Source of the DNA: UBA947 sp031550975
GTDB taxonomy: Bacteria > Cyanobacteriota > Vampirovibrionia > Gastranaerophilales > Gastranaerophilaceae
Direction of reading: 5' to 3'
DNA length: 33,268 bases
NCBI GenBank assembly: GCA_031550975.1
Contig: JAVBOC010000015.1
Location: 1-33,268 of the forward strand
The position numbers were made by a program, and so were the translations under genes. Positions within the stretch are counted from its first letter, which is position 1. Each line of letters opens with the position of its first letter. The notes under the pieces are model-generated. The model saw only the letters and a program-made list of their open reading frames with translations, had not been told where the DNA came from and searched no databases. Of the stretch, positions 1-8,109 are shown one piece after another.

Positions 1-87
1 CATTCCGGGCTTGATCCGGAATCTTCCACCGTGAAAAGTCACGCAAACCGCGCAAGTTGAAGATCCTGAATCAAGTTCAGGATGACA
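1..87. repeat. Palindromic repeat family A, copy 1 (left end may be cut by window)
   Basis: Imperfect inverted repeat: the left arm (ATTCCGGGCTTGATCCGG...) pairs with the right arm (...TGAATCAAGTTCAGGATGAC), with a loop of about 30 bases. The arms match the copy inside rnhB at 20351-20440, while the loop differs. Stops occur in all three forward frames within or just after it, so an upstream gene entering from the left would end here (for example TGA at 58-60). Confidence 0.8.
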
Positions 88-94
88 GGAAATA

Positions 95-148
95 ATGGCC
101 GAAGAAGAAGGTCTGATTGATAAGATTATGAAAATGTTTAATAAATAA
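95..148 (+). CDS. 17-codon ORF, possibly the displaced tail of an upstream gene
   Basis: A short reading frame (MAEEEGLIDKIMKMFNK) begins 8 bases after repeat copy A1 and ends just before a terminator. AGGA lies 4 bases before the ATG. The amphipathic acidic/basic sequence looks like the C-terminus of a larger protein, but the same frame is closed by TGA at 83-85. It could be a tail cut off when the repeat inserted, a tiny independent gene, or chance. Confidence 0.25.
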   Translation: MAEEEGLIDKIMKMFNK

Positions 149-154
149 GCTCAA

Positions 155-185
155 TAAAAAACCCTCATCGCGAGGGCTTTTTATT
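155..185. terminator. Bidirectional intrinsic terminator
   Basis: Stem CCCTC (162-166) / GAGGG (172-176) is flanked by an A run on the left and a T run on the right, so it works as a T-tailed hairpin on both strands. It would end the rightward transcript from before the window and the leftward clpC transcript. Confidence 0.8.
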
Positions 186-193
186 ATATTTAA

Positions 194-2701
194 TTACTGC
201 ACTTCAGCTTCTTCTTTTGTTTTTGCTTTTTTAGACTTAGCTTTTTCAAAAGTGATTTTCTCATCAACAAGCTTAAGCTTAATCGTGTCGCCGGCTTGGT
301 ATTTGCCGGAGAGGATTTCTTCTGCAAGCATATCTTCAATTCTACGTTGAATCAATCGGCGCAACGGTCTTGCACCGTAAGCCTCTGAATAACCCGCATC
401 AGACAGATAATCTTTAACTTCATCAGTAATTTCAACTGACAACTCACGTTCCTGAAGACGTTTGAACAAGTCTTTAAGCATAAGTTCAGCGATTTCTCTG
501 ATTTCTTCTTTCTTAAGGTGTGAGAAGACAATCGTTTCGTCGATACGGTTAAGGAATTCAGGTCTGAACGCCTTTTTCATCTCTTCTGAAACCGTGTCTT
601 TGAGTCTGTCATATTTGTCTTTTGACTCATCATCACCGCCACCGCCGAAGCCTAGCTTCGCAGTGTTTGCAATCATGCTCGCACCAACGTTTGAAGTCAT
701 GATAATGACCGTGTTTTTAAAGTTGATGTGGCGTCCTTTAGCATCAGTCAAACGACCGTCGTCTAAGATTTGTAACATGATGTTAAACACATCAGGGTGC
801 GCTTTTTCAATCTCATCAAACAAGATTACTGAATAAGGCTTTTTACGAACGATTTCAGTCAAATGTCCGCCTTCATCATATCCGACATAACCCGGAGGAG
901 AACCGATAAGTTTTGAAGTTGAGTGTTTTTCCATAAATTCAGACATATCAACTCTTATCATATTGTCTTCAGAGCCGAACATAGCTTCAGCAAGTGCTTT
1001 AGCCAATTCGGTTTTACCAACCCCTGTAGGACCGGCAAAAATAAAGCTTCCGATTGGTCTGTTCGGTGATTTCAAGCCAACACGCGCACGGCGGATTGCC
1101 TTAGAAATCGCGACAACCGCTTCGTCTTGACCGATTACACGTTCGTGCAAAGTATTTTCAAGACGTAAAAGTCTTTCGCTTTCACCTTCTGTAAGTTTTG
1201 TTACCGGAACGCCTGTCATAATCGCGATTACACCCGCAACATCTTCTTCTGAAACGGTCGGTTTGTTCGCTTCGTGTTCTTCTCGGTATTTTTGAGCCAT
1301 TTCACGAATTCTGTCCTTCATTTCGGCCTCATCATCGCGAAGCTGGGAAGCTTTTTCAAACTCTTGGTTTCTAATCGCATCTTCTTTTTCTTTAATTAGC
1401 GAGCGAAGTTCTTTTTCAAGCTCTTTACCTTCCGGTGAAAGAGTTGCAACTTTCAAACGAACCTTTGAACTTGCTTCGTCAATTACGTCAATCGCTTTGT
1501 CCGGCAAGAATCTGTCTGTAATATATTTGTCAGACAACTTAACCGCCGCCACAATCGCCTCATCAGAAATAATCAATTTGTGGTGATCTTCATAGCGCGG
1601 CTTCAAGCCTTTTATAATTTCAATACTCTCGTCAACGGTCGGTTCATCAATAATTACTGACTGGAAACGACGCTCAAGCGCAGAATCCTTTTCAACATAT
1701 TTTCTGTACTCGTCAAGTGTCGTTGCACCAATAACCTGAATCTCACCGCGAGAAAGCGCCGGCTTCAAGATGTTTGCCGCATCAATCGCGCCTTCAGCCG
1801 CACCCGCACCGATAAGTGTGTGCATCTCGTCGATTACAAGAATAATATTTCCTGCCTGACGGATTTCGTCCATAATCTTTTTAAGACGTTCCTCAAACTC
1901 CCCGCGGTATTTCGTACCCGCAACAAGCAAGCCCATATCAAGCTGGATAACTTTTTTACCATCTAAAATATCCGGAACCTCTGCGTTAACAATTCTTAGC
2001 GCAAGTCCTTCTGCCACAGCGGTTTTACCGACACCAGGTTCGCCGATTAAAACAGGGTTGTTTTTTGTACGACGTGCAAGGATTTGGATTACACGCTCAA
2101 TTTCTTTTTCACGACCCACAACAGGATCAAGTCTCAACTCTTGAGCCGCCAAAGTCAAATCGCGTCCGAACTCATCCAAGCTCGGAGTTTTTGTTTTTCC
2201 GCCGCCTGAAGTTGATGAAGTCGAGGTACTGGAAGACCCGCCGCCGGAAGTTGATGCTTGCGGCTTGGATTCACCAAGCATTTTAACAACATTGCTTCTG
2301 ATTTTATTTAAATCAACGCCTAAGTTTTCTAAAACACGCGCTGCAACACCTTCGCCTTCACGGATTAAACCCAAAAGCAGGTGTTCTGTGCCGATATAAT
2401 TATGTCCTAATTGTCTTGCTTCGTCCCAAGAGAGTTCTAAAACTCTTTTTGCACGCGGCGTAAACGGGATTTCAACAGCGACAAATCCAGACCCGCGGCC
2501 GATAATCTTTTCGACTTCCGCTCTTGCGTCTTTTAAATTTATCCCCATTGATTTAAGGGTTTTAGCGGCAACACCTGTGCCTTCGCCAATCAACCCTAAC
2601 AAAATCTGTTCTGTACCAACAAAATTATGTCCTAAGCGGCGTGCTTCTTCTTGTGCCAGCATTATGACCTTAATTGCTTTTTCCGTAAAACGTTCAAACA
2701 T
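194..2701 (-). CDS. clpC: ATP-dependent Clp protease ATP-binding subunit ClpC
   Basis: Class I Hsp100/AAA+ unfoldase, 835 aa, that feeds substrates to the ClpP peptidase in the cytoplasm. Two N-terminal Clp_N repeats (about 1-145, with parallel GHN[FY][VI]GTE[QH][IL]LLGLI) are followed by a Ser/Gly/Thr-rich linker (about 147-172) that is unusually low in complexity. NBD1 has Walker A GEPGVGKT (220-227) and Walker B ending in DE (291-292). A UVR-type coiled coil lies near residues 425-460, which marks ClpC rather than ClpA or ClpB. NBD2 has GPTGVGKT and VILFDEIEKAHPDVF. A ClpP-docking-type LGF motif lies in the loop before a Gly run (TAKLGFGGGG). Length and order are typical of cyanobacterial and Firmicutes ClpC. 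It is monocistronic, with its own promoter and terminator. Confidence 0.97.
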   Translation of the reverse strand: MFERFTEKAIKVIMLAQEEARRLGHNFVGTEQILLGLIGEGTGVAAKTLKSMGINLKDARAEVEKIIGRGSGFVAVEIPFTPRAKRVLELSWDEARQLGHNYIGTEHLLLGLIREGEGVAARVLENLGVDLNKIRSNVVKMLGESKPQASTSGGGSSSTSTSSTSGGGKTKTPSLDEFGRDLTLAAQELRLDPVVGREKEIERVIQILARRTKNNPVLIGEPGVGKTAVAEGLALRIVNAEVPDILDGKKVIQLDMGLLVAGTKYRGEFEERLKKIMDEIRQAGNIILVIDEMHTLIGAGAAEGAIDAANILKPALSRGEIQVIGATTLDEYRKYVEKDSALERRFQSVIIDEPTVDESIEIIKGLKPRYEDHHKLIISDEAIVAAVKLSDKYITDRFLPDKAIDVIDEASSKVRLKVATLSPEGKELEKELRSLIKEKEDAIRNQEFEKASQLRDDEAEMKDRIREMAQKYREEHEANKPTVSEEDVAGVIAIMTGVPVTKLTEGESERLLRLENTLHERVIGQDEAVVAISKAIRRARVGLKSPNRPIGSFIFAGPTGVGKTELAKALAEAMFGSEDNMIRVDMSEFMEKHSTSKLIGSPPGYVGYDEGGHLTEIVRKKPYSVILFDEIEKAHPDVFNIMLQILDDGRLTDAKGRHINFKNTVIIMTSNVGASMIANTAKLGFGGGGDDESKDKYDRLKDTVSEEMKKAFRPEFLNRIDETIVFSHLKKEEIREIAELMLKDLFKRLQERELSVEITDEVKDYLSDAGYSEAYGARPLRRLIQRRIEDMLAEEILSGKYQAGDTIKLKLVDEKITFEKAKSKKAKTKEEAEVQ

Positions 2702-2762
2702 AAATAAAAATTCCTATTCTCTCTCTAAAAACAAATCCTGCTGATCTGTTATTCGATCGCTT

Positions 2763-2790
2763 ACAGGTCTGAAGTGAACTTTCCACCTGT
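2763..2790. promoter_or_regulatory. 28-bp imperfect palindrome in the clpC leader
   Basis: ACAGGT (2763-2768) mirrors ACCTGT (2785-2790), and an inner GAAGT / ACTTTC pair continues the symmetry. It sits downstream of the predicted clpC -10 box, so it would be at about +10 to +37 of the transcript. It could be a repressor operator or an RNA hairpin. It does not resemble the CIRCE or CtsR sites I know. Confidence 0.45.
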
Positions 2791-2805
2791 ATCGCTCACT
2801 CTAAC

Positions 2806-2834
2806 ATCATACCCGTAATCGGGTCGGTAGTCAA
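2806..2834 (-). promoter_or_regulatory. clpC promoter
   Basis: Read leftward: -35 TTGACT (2834-2829), a 17-base spacer and -10 TATGAT (2811-2806). Its -35 is back to back with that of the tRNA-Glu promoter, forming GTCAA-tag-TTGAC. Confidence 0.65.
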
Positions 2835-2837
2835 TAG

Positions 2838-2866
2838 TTGACAATCGGTTTTGCTTTATATAATAT
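2838..2866 (+). promoter_or_regulatory. tRNA-Glu promoter
   Basis: -35 TTGACA (2838-2843) and a -10 region TATAATAT (2859-2866). The spacer is 15 bases to TATAAT, or 17 if TAATAT is used. The tRNA 5' end follows about 25 bases later. Confidence 0.6.
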
Positions 2867-2890
2867 TGTTTAAGTGAAAGATTTACACAT

Positions 2891-2963
2891 GCTCCCATCG
2901 TCTAGAGGCCTAGGACAACACCCTTTCACGGTGTAGACAGGGATTCGAATTCCCTTGGGAGTA
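2891..2963 (+). tRNA. tRNA-Glu (anticodon TTC)
   Basis: A 73-base cloverleaf. Acceptor GCTCCCA pairs with TGGGAGT (first pair G-U), the anticodon stem ACACC/GGTGT encloses loop CTTTCAC with anticodon TTC, and the T-arm contains GGATTCGAATTCC. CCA is not encoded. It is followed at once by a terminator. Confidence 0.95.
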
Positions 2964-2969
2964 TTTTTT

Positions 2970-2995
2970 AAAAGAGCCGATAAGGCTCTTTTTTA
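2970..2995 (+). terminator. tRNA-Glu terminator
   Basis: Stem AAGAGCC / GGCTCTT around GATAA, followed by a T run. Confidence 0.8.
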
Positions 2996-3099
2996 GTGGG
3001 AATTCTGAATCCGATACGTTTCTCCTGTAAGTCGAAACATATGGGGATTAGCTTTGCATCTTATCTGTTGCGCTCGTGTTGCTCGCGCACAGCTAAGTA

Positions 3100-3116
3100 G
3101 AATTCCCTTGGGAGTA
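3100..3116 (+). repeat. Duplicate of the tRNA-Glu 3' end
   Basis: GAATTCCCTTGGGAGTA is an exact 17-base copy of tRNA-Glu positions 2947-2963 (T-arm 3' side plus acceptor), 153 bases downstream. It is followed by its own terminator hairpin. It is probably the remnant of a second tRNA gene or of an integration site. Confidence 0.7.
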
Positions 3117-3129
3117 CCATTTATAAGAT

Positions 3130-3149
3130 AGCGGCGAGAGCCGCTTTTT
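3130..3149 (+). terminator. Terminator after the tRNA remnant
   Basis: Stem AGCGGC / GCCGCT with loop GAGA, followed by TTTT. It follows the duplicated tRNA 3' end, mirroring the arrangement at the intact tRNA. Confidence 0.6.
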
Positions 3150-3200
3150 GCCTTCTTTTGCCATTGAGACGTAGGCGAAATGTGCAAAATGGCCTCACGG
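3141..3200. repeat. Palindromic repeat family C, copy 1
   Basis: Shares the left block TTTGCCTTCTTTTGCC and the right block GTGCAAAATGGCCTCACGG with 11799-11853. The centre differs between copies. Confidence 0.7.
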
Positions 3201-3460
3201 TCTTAACAATTCTTGCCTAACTTCACGTTTATATTCAGACAGTGAGTTCATGAAATAATTTATCTCATATTATATTGTTATAAATTTCTAATTAATTAGC
3301 TTGTGATAATTTTTTTAATCACTCTTTTTTATTTTTAATTAATAGATTTTCTTTATCATAATTCGTTTGTTAACTTTTGTAACACATTTTACCTTTGCTG
3401 AAATCAGCCTTTTTGAAAATACTTTATTAAATTGAGAGTAAAAAATAAGAGAGAGATATT

Positions 3461-5083
3461 ATGGCAATTGATTTTGGTAAATTGAATCAGAATTTAAGAG
3501 TTAATACTAATTCTAACAGGACTCAGACCGGAACCCGCGCAGCGCAGCAAGATCCTCGCATGTCAATGAATGGGGCTATTTTTTCTGATGGAGCGAGAAG
3601 AACTACCGCTAATAATGGCGTTCAAATCAAGAGCGAAAATCAGTCTAACGCATCACAATTAGCTATGGCTAAACAAGCTGGTTCTCAACAAGGAGCTGCT
3701 AACAAACAAGCTGAAGGCGCTCAAAAAACCGCTGAAACTCTCGGCAAAACAGCTGATGCTACAACCAAAGAAACTATTAAAGATGAAAAAACATTTAATA
3801 AAAGTCAAAGAACATTTGAAAAAAATCTAGCGAAAAATAATAGAGATTTGGGCAAAGCTGGAAGAGCAGCTGTTGCAAACGCAGTAAAACAAGACATGTT
3901 GACAGCTCAGATGGAATCTATATCCTCTTCCATGACAACAGCTACTGATGATCAAAAACAAAACCTCCAACAGCAATTAGAAAGCTTACAAGGTGAGTCA
4001 CAAGGTTTAGATGCAGTCGGTAAAAAACAAACTAGAACCATGACCCGACTTAATAAAAACAGCGACCGTATGGTGAAACAGCAAAAGGCACACATCGCTT
4101 CATTCGGCAAATTACAACAAGCTAACGTGAAAGCTTCCGAGGTCAACCAAACAAGTAACCAAAAAGCAATCGAAACAACTAGTGAGATCAAAGAAGCTGC
4201 AAGCATGGTTCAGATGACAGGTATGACCGTAAAAATGGCAGGTATCGCAATAAAAGGTACCGGTTGGGGTGCCAGCATTGGTGCAGCAATGGAAATTTCC
4301 GGCGGTTACACTGAAAGTGTTGGCAGCTACGGTGTAGCAGCAGCAAGTGCAGCGCACGCAGTTGAATATGGTATTGAAGGCAATCTTCAAGGATGCTTGA
4401 TGTCAGCAGCTTCAGCAGTAGCATCTGGCATGAGCGCAGCAAGCGCTTGGGGGCAGGCTAACAAAGCCGTAGACACTGCTAAAGCAGCAGCAGACATCAG
4501 CAAACAAGTCGGAGAAAAAGCAACAGCAGAAGCTGGCAAAAAGGTTGGGGAACAAGCAACAGCAGAAATGACCCAAGAAGCAGGTAAAGAAATAGGCAAA
4601 AAAGCCATGAGTCAAACCGTTGAAGCAGGCGGTGGTAAAGTAACAGAAGAAACGCTCAAACAGGGTGCCGAAATGGGCACAAAAGCGATGGGTTCTGCAA
4701 CCGATACTGCGACTAAAGTCACTAACCAACTTACTCAAGGTGGAAAAACAGCATTAGATGCCGCTGGTAAAGAAACGGTAAGAGCAGCGGCCACTAAAAC
4801 AGCTTACGCAGCAGCATTGCAAGCGGGCAGCACAGCAACCACTATGGGCACATTACAAGGTGCAGCTACCGTGCTTCAAACAACAGCAGGCGTAATGGGC
4901 GAAAGAGATGAACGCAAACAAGCAACTGCTGCAAGAAACGAACAAAACGCACAAGCAAGAGCGACAGCTGACAGACAAAACGCAGCAATTAACCAACGCA
5001 ACGAAAGAATTACAGAAGCTTCTAGAAACAGCAGCACAAATTCTTCAAATGACTTAGCATTAAGAAGAAAGAAAAGAGGCTAA
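3461..5083 (+). CDS. Ala/Gln/Thr-rich coiled-coil protein with a Gly/Ala-rich hydrophobic core, function unknown
   Basis: 540 aa, and I do not recognise a named family. The N-terminus (1-70) is polar and Asn/Gln-rich. Residues of about 75-250 are predicted coiled coil with regular charged heptads. A central Gly/Ala-rich, weakly hydrophobic stretch (about 250-345) could insert in a membrane, and residues of about 345-470 are Lys/Ala/Thr repeats resembling LEA-type helices. The tail is basic, ending RRKKRG. There is no N-terminal signal peptide. A helical-hydrophobic-helical plan recalls secreted translocator proteins, but that is only an analogy. The start ATG follows GAGAGAGAT, a weak ribosome site. 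The gene stands alone, with AT-rich upstream DNA and no partner in an operon. Base composition is richer in A on the coding strand than that of its neighbours. Confidence 0.85.
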   Translation: MAIDFGKLNQNLRVNTNSNRTQTGTRAAQQDPRMSMNGAIFSDGARRTTANNGVQIKSENQSNASQLAMAKQAGSQQGAANKQAEGAQKTAETLGKTADATTKETIKDEKTFNKSQRTFEKNLAKNNRDLGKAGRAAVANAVKQDMLTAQMESISSSMTTATDDQKQNLQQQLESLQGESQGLDAVGKKQTRTMTRLNKNSDRMVKQQKAHIASFGKLQQANVKASEVNQTSNQKAIETTSEIKEAASMVQMTGMTVKMAGIAIKGTGWGASIGAAMEISGGYTESVGSYGVAAASAAHAVEYGIEGNLQGCLMSAASAVASGMSAASAWGQANKAVDTAKAAADISKQVGEKATAEAGKKVGEQATAEMTQEAGKEIGKKAMSQTVEAGGGKVTEETLKQGAEMGTKAMGSATDTATKVTNQLTQGGKTALDAAGKETVRAAATKTAYAAALQAGSTATTMGTLQGAATVLQTTAGVMGERDERKQATAARNEQNAQARATADRQNAAINQRNERITEASRNSSTNSSNDLALRRKKRG

Positions 5084-5398
5084 GCACAGCCTGACGTCCA
5101 GTGTCATTCTTCCCGCCTTGCCCTTCGGCAAGCCGGCGACGAACTCACATTCGACAGCAAGGCTTTACAAATGAGTTTTTCGAGTTATAATGGTTTTATG
5201 AAAGATCAAAAACGACGTACAATAAGTAACTTGAAAGGCTTGTTTATTAACTAAAGACGCTTATTGTTGTTTTGAAAATATTACTTAAACAAGACCTTTG
5301 AATAAGAGGTCTTGTTTGCTTATGTAAAGAAATAGCAATAAACCGCCCGTTACGGGCAAAAAAGATTTTTACGGAACTTATAAAGAAAAGGAGAAACC
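5084..5398. other. Gene-free stretch with hairpins
   Basis: No supported gene. Features seen: hairpin CTTGCC-CTTC-GGCAAG (5117-5132) in a GC-rich patch that resembles a degraded repeat, AT-rich sequence 5170-5285, a strong terminator (5287-5320), and a small hairpin GCCCGT-t-ACGGGC (5345-5357) just before the leader ORF. Confidence 0.6.
5287..5320 (+). terminator. Strong intrinsic hairpin
   Basis: An 11-base stem AAACAAGACCT / AGGTCTTGTTT with a 9-base loop. The T run is short, and the A/T flanks suit either strand. It probably ends the 3461-5083 transcript. Confidence 0.6.
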
Positions 5399-5482
5399 AT
5401 GAAATTAAATCTACGACGAAACTTAACTATCACGGCGAATGCCCCTCTCGTCAAATTACAAAATTTAGCATGGGGCTTGTAG
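5399..5482 (+). CDS. 27-aa leader ORF
   Basis: ATG at 5399 is preceded by a good Shine-Dalgarno (AAAGGAG, 6 bases before) and runs 27 codons (MKLNLRRNLTITANAPLVKL...) to TAG. It lies 48 bases before the membrane-protein gene at 5531, whose own ribosome site is poor. It may be a regulatory leader peptide or support translational coupling. The composition (basic start, mixed hydrophobic) shows no amino-acid run of the attenuator type. Confidence 0.4.
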   Translation: MKLNLRRNLTITANAPLVKLQNLAWGL

Positions 5483-5530
5483 TACAAAATAGTTAAGCTG
5501 TGAGGTTCAACCTCCAAGAAAGATAGAAAA

Positions 5531-6910
5531 ATGGCAATTGTAAGTAGTATATATTCAACCCTGGGAAGCGGTTCTTCCCTTGTACCCCTTCTAATTAAAG
5601 ACGCCGCTAACGCCACTGGCATGACAGCAGGCTCATACGCAACAGGCGAAAAACTGGAAGCAAAAGACAGATTAATAGATGAAGTCGGATCCGGTGCCAT
5701 CTGGCTGTACGGGATTCCTCTTTACAAAAAAATTATTGATAAAACGCTGTTTAGAGCAATCGGTTATGATCCGAATTTTGATGTAAGAAACCTTAAAGAC
5801 GAAAAAGTTCTACAAAAAATCGTCCAATATTCGCCAACAAATATTATCAAAGAAAACATAAATCACGCGATCAAGAACACGAAATCTGTAAAAGCCTGGA
5901 ATATGGCGAAGTTTGGCTTGTCGACAGCTTTAACAATCGGGTCGTATCTTGGCTTAACCGAATACAGACAAAAACACACCGAGGCTTGTGCTAAAAAAGA
6001 AATCCTAGCTGAGATGGAAAAAATGAAAGCAGTTAAAGCAGCCTTGGCCGAAGAAACTGCAAAGAATGCAAATATTAACACGGGCACTGCCCCGGCTTTC
6101 GGAAGCAAGTTTGGCGCGTTCAAGCTTCAAGACTTCATATTTAACCCGGTAGAGAATACTAAACTTATTGATGTCGGCATTACTGGCTCAAGACTAGGCA
6201 AATCAAGAAATAAGCAAGACATGATAGGCTATACTATCAAAGAAGGCGGCTTTTGGCTGTTTATGTATCTTTTGACTAAACCAATCCAAAAGTTCTTTGA
6301 AAAAAGAGCCGAAACTAAATTCAACAAATCAATAAGACTTGATGCAAGAGTAATTGAGAGCAAAGAGCTTAAAGAACTTATGGAAAATAGCAAATTAGCT
6401 GAGCACCTTGAGAATTTCCCTAAATGGCCAACATATACTGAGGACGAACTTAAAAAAATGACAGATGCGCAAAAAGCGGCTGCCAAAGAAGCGGAACAGG
6501 CAGCAAATGTTGCGATATACGAATACCTCCACACAGGTAAGGGTAACGCTGTCGTGGAGTTCGCAAAACAATCCGAAATTGTTCCAACTTTCGGGAAATA
6601 TGAAGTCTTGGCAGGCGAAATTGACACAAGAAAATTCATTGACCTAGGTGATGTAAAAGGGGTTCACGAAGAATTGTCCAAGCTTCTTCAACAATTCAAA
6701 GATTCACCGGAATCAATTGATGTCTTCTTGAAAAAAGTCAAAGGCCTGAAAAGAACTGCGATACTCGCTAACATCGGCACAAGCATGGCATTCTTGGGGA
6801 TAGTAATCCCTGCGATTATGGTTGCGATACGGCATGTTGGCAAAGACAATAAAGGATTCAAAGTAAAAGAAGACCTGAAAAAAGAGATGTTTAAAGGCTT
6901 GGAAGCTTAA
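5531..6910 (+). CDS. Lineage-specific multipass membrane protein (similar to the 12963-14243 product)
   Basis: 459 aa, family not recognised. Hydrophobic segments lie near residues 55-70 (AIWLYGIPLYKKII), 118-140 (KFGLSTALTIGSYLGL), 237-252 (GGFWLFMYLLTKPIQKF) and 412-438 (AILANIGTSMAFLGIVIPAI), with long charged stretches between. Three local patterns recur in the same order in the protein at 12963-14243: an early E..S/G..[WF]...G.P/L..K segment, a GS-[RK]-KQ motif followed by a hydrophobic span ending in a Lys-rich helix, and a C-terminal hydrophobic hairpin before a basic tail. This suggests distant paralogy. The start ATG has only a weak ribosome site (AAGAAAGA). The function is unknown, with an inner-membrane location inferred from the segments. 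Confidence 0.85.
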   Translation: MAIVSSIYSTLGSGSSLVPLLIKDAANATGMTAGSYATGEKLEAKDRLIDEVGSGAIWLYGIPLYKKIIDKTLFRAIGYDPNFDVRNLKDEKVLQKIVQYSPTNIIKENINHAIKNTKSVKAWNMAKFGLSTALTIGSYLGLTEYRQKHTEACAKKEILAEMEKMKAVKAALAEETAKNANINTGTAPAFGSKFGAFKLQDFIFNPVENTKLIDVGITGSRLGKSRNKQDMIGYTIKEGGFWLFMYLLTKPIQKFFEKRAETKFNKSIRLDARVIESKELKELMENSKLAEHLENFPKWPTYTEDELKKMTDAQKAAAKEAEQAANVAIYEYLHTGKGNAVVEFAKQSEIVPTFGKYEVLAGEIDTRKFIDLGDVKGVHEELSKLLQQFKDSPESIDVFLKKVKGLKRTAILANIGTSMAFLGIVIPAIMVAIRHVGKDNKGFKVKEDLKKEMFKGLEA

Positions 6911-6922
6911 GTTCCAGCCGCC

Positions 6923-7009
6923 CGTCATTCTGAGCTTTGCAAAGAAGTTCAATGTTTGTGCAATTCGCGATTGTTTTGCAATGCTTCGGGCTTTGCCCTC
7001 AGCATGACG
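6923..7009. repeat. Palindromic repeat family B, copy 1
   Basis: Inverted repeat starting CGTCATTCTGAG and ending CTCAGCATGACG, located between two genes facing each other's 3' ends. Related copies are at 9425-9509 (inside waaA) and 27304-27378. Confidence 0.75.
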
Positions 7010-7014
7010 AGAGA

Positions 7015-8109
7015 CTAAGAATTCAAAACGCTTTGTGCGGCGACGTATCCCGTTGACCAGCAGTTTTGCAGGTTGAAGCCACCGCAAAAACCGTCGATGT
7101 CGAGGACTTCTCCGCAAAAATACAGGTTCGGAACAAGTTTTGATTCAAGCGTTTTTGGGTTGACTTCGTCTAAGCAGACCCCGCCGCAAGTAACGACTTC
7201 ACCATCTTTGACAGTGCCTGTGACTGTGATTTCAAACCCGCGCAGTTTTTTCAGAATTTCATCGCGGGTTTTGCCGTTGATTTCATGGCATTTTGTGTCA
7301 GCGTTCATGCCGGCAATATAAAATGCCAAAGATTTAGGCAAGACTTCCGCCAATAAATTTTTCAAGACTTTGTGCGGGTTTTCGTTAAACATTTTTTGCA
7401 GATCAATTTCACCCGTGAGATCCAGTGTGATTTTATACGGAAACTCTTTTCGCGCATTTAGTGAAGAAATCCGATAAATTAGCGGCCCTGAAACCCCTTG
7501 ATGGGTAAACAACAAATCTTCACCGCCAATATTTACACAAACTCCTGCAAGTTCAGAAAAATCCTCTTTTGTCTTCAAACCCGTGAGCGCGGGCTTGGGC
7601 TCAACAATTGTATGGCCCAATTCATGAATCAAATAATATGACGAATGTCCGCCAGTAGCAACAATAACTTTGTCAAAATTGCCCAACAAAGCCTGCAGGT
7701 CAGAGATTTCTTCTTTAACAAATTTAACCCCTTTAAGTGCTGCAAGGAATTTCTCGCGCACGTCTTTTGCACTGTTTGAAGCCGGAAAAATCCTGTCGTT
7801 TTCCTGAGTATAAGTTTCTATCCCCAATTCTTTAAAGAAAGCCAAAGTGTCGGCTGTGTCAAATTTTGAGAAAATTGAATAAAGAAACTTTTTCCCACGC
7901 GGATAGAATTTTGCCAGCTCTTTAAAATCATACTCGGCATGTGCAAGGTTGCAACGCCCGCCGCCGGTTGGAAGCAGTGTTCGCAGGGGAGTTCCGGATT
8001 CAAAAACAGTAACATCACAATCATCTTGAAGATAATACGCGGCAATACATCCCGCCGGCCCGCCACCGACAATAGCAACCTTTTTCCTATAGATCGACTC
8101 GGGTGCCAT
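7015..8109 (-). CDS. HI0933/BaiN (YhiN) family FAD-dependent oxidoreductase
   Basis: 364 aa. The N-terminal FAD/Rossmann fingerprint VAIVGGGPAG (about 11-20) is followed by the family-typical LLPTGGGRCNL segment and a C-terminal NLYFCGEVLDIDGFCGGFNLQ block, which binds the second part of FAD and defines the HI0933 family. Members are flavoproteins of uncertain substrate. BaiN acts on bile-acid intermediates in some gut bacteria, but that activity cannot be read from sequence. The protein is a little shorter than the usual 390-420 aa. The gene overlaps the end of folK by 23 bases, suggesting coupled translation, and its own ribosome site is weak. The cysteine pair near FCG...FCG is conserved in the family. 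Confidence 0.9.
   Translation of the reverse strand: MAPESIYRKKVAIVGGGPAGCIAAYYLQDDCDVTVFESGTPLRTLLPTGGGRCNLAHAEYDFKELAKFYPRGKKFLYSIFSKFDTADTLAFFKELGIETYTQENDRIFPASNSAKDVREKFLAALKGVKFVKEEISDLQALLGNFDKVIVATGGHSSYYLIHELGHTIVEPKPALTGLKTKEDFSELAGVCVNIGGEDLLFTHQGVSGPLIYRISSLNARKEFPYKITLDLTGEIDLQKMFNENPHKVLKNLLAEVLPKSLAFYIAGMNADTKCHEINGKTRDEILKKLRGFEITVTGTVKDGEVVTCGGVCLDEVNPKTLESKLVPNLYFCGEVLDIDGFCGGFNLQNCWSTGYVAAQSVLNS

Larger units (their letters stand above)
2964..3460. other. Gene-free stretch between tRNA-Glu and the coiled-coil protein gene
   Basis: About 500 bases hold no convincing gene. In order: the tRNA-Glu terminator, GGGAATTCT (2998-3006) inverted against AGAATTCCC (3099-3107), a second copy of the tRNA 3' end (3100-3116), a second terminator (3130-3149), a family C repeat (3141-3200), and then about 250 very AT-rich bases forming the upstream region of the next gene. 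A weak hairpin GCTG/CAGC with a T run lies near 3400-3416. Confidence 0.7.

Noticed and set aside
2947..3116. Integrative element bounded by the tRNA-Glu 3' duplication
   Set aside because: Only 136 bases lie between the copies, with no integrase or cargo, so at most it is a scar.
4387..4738. Minus-strand open frames within the Ala-rich gene
   Set aside because: Cys/Phe-rich shadow frames caused by the GCA/GCT-rich coding strand; no ribosome sites.
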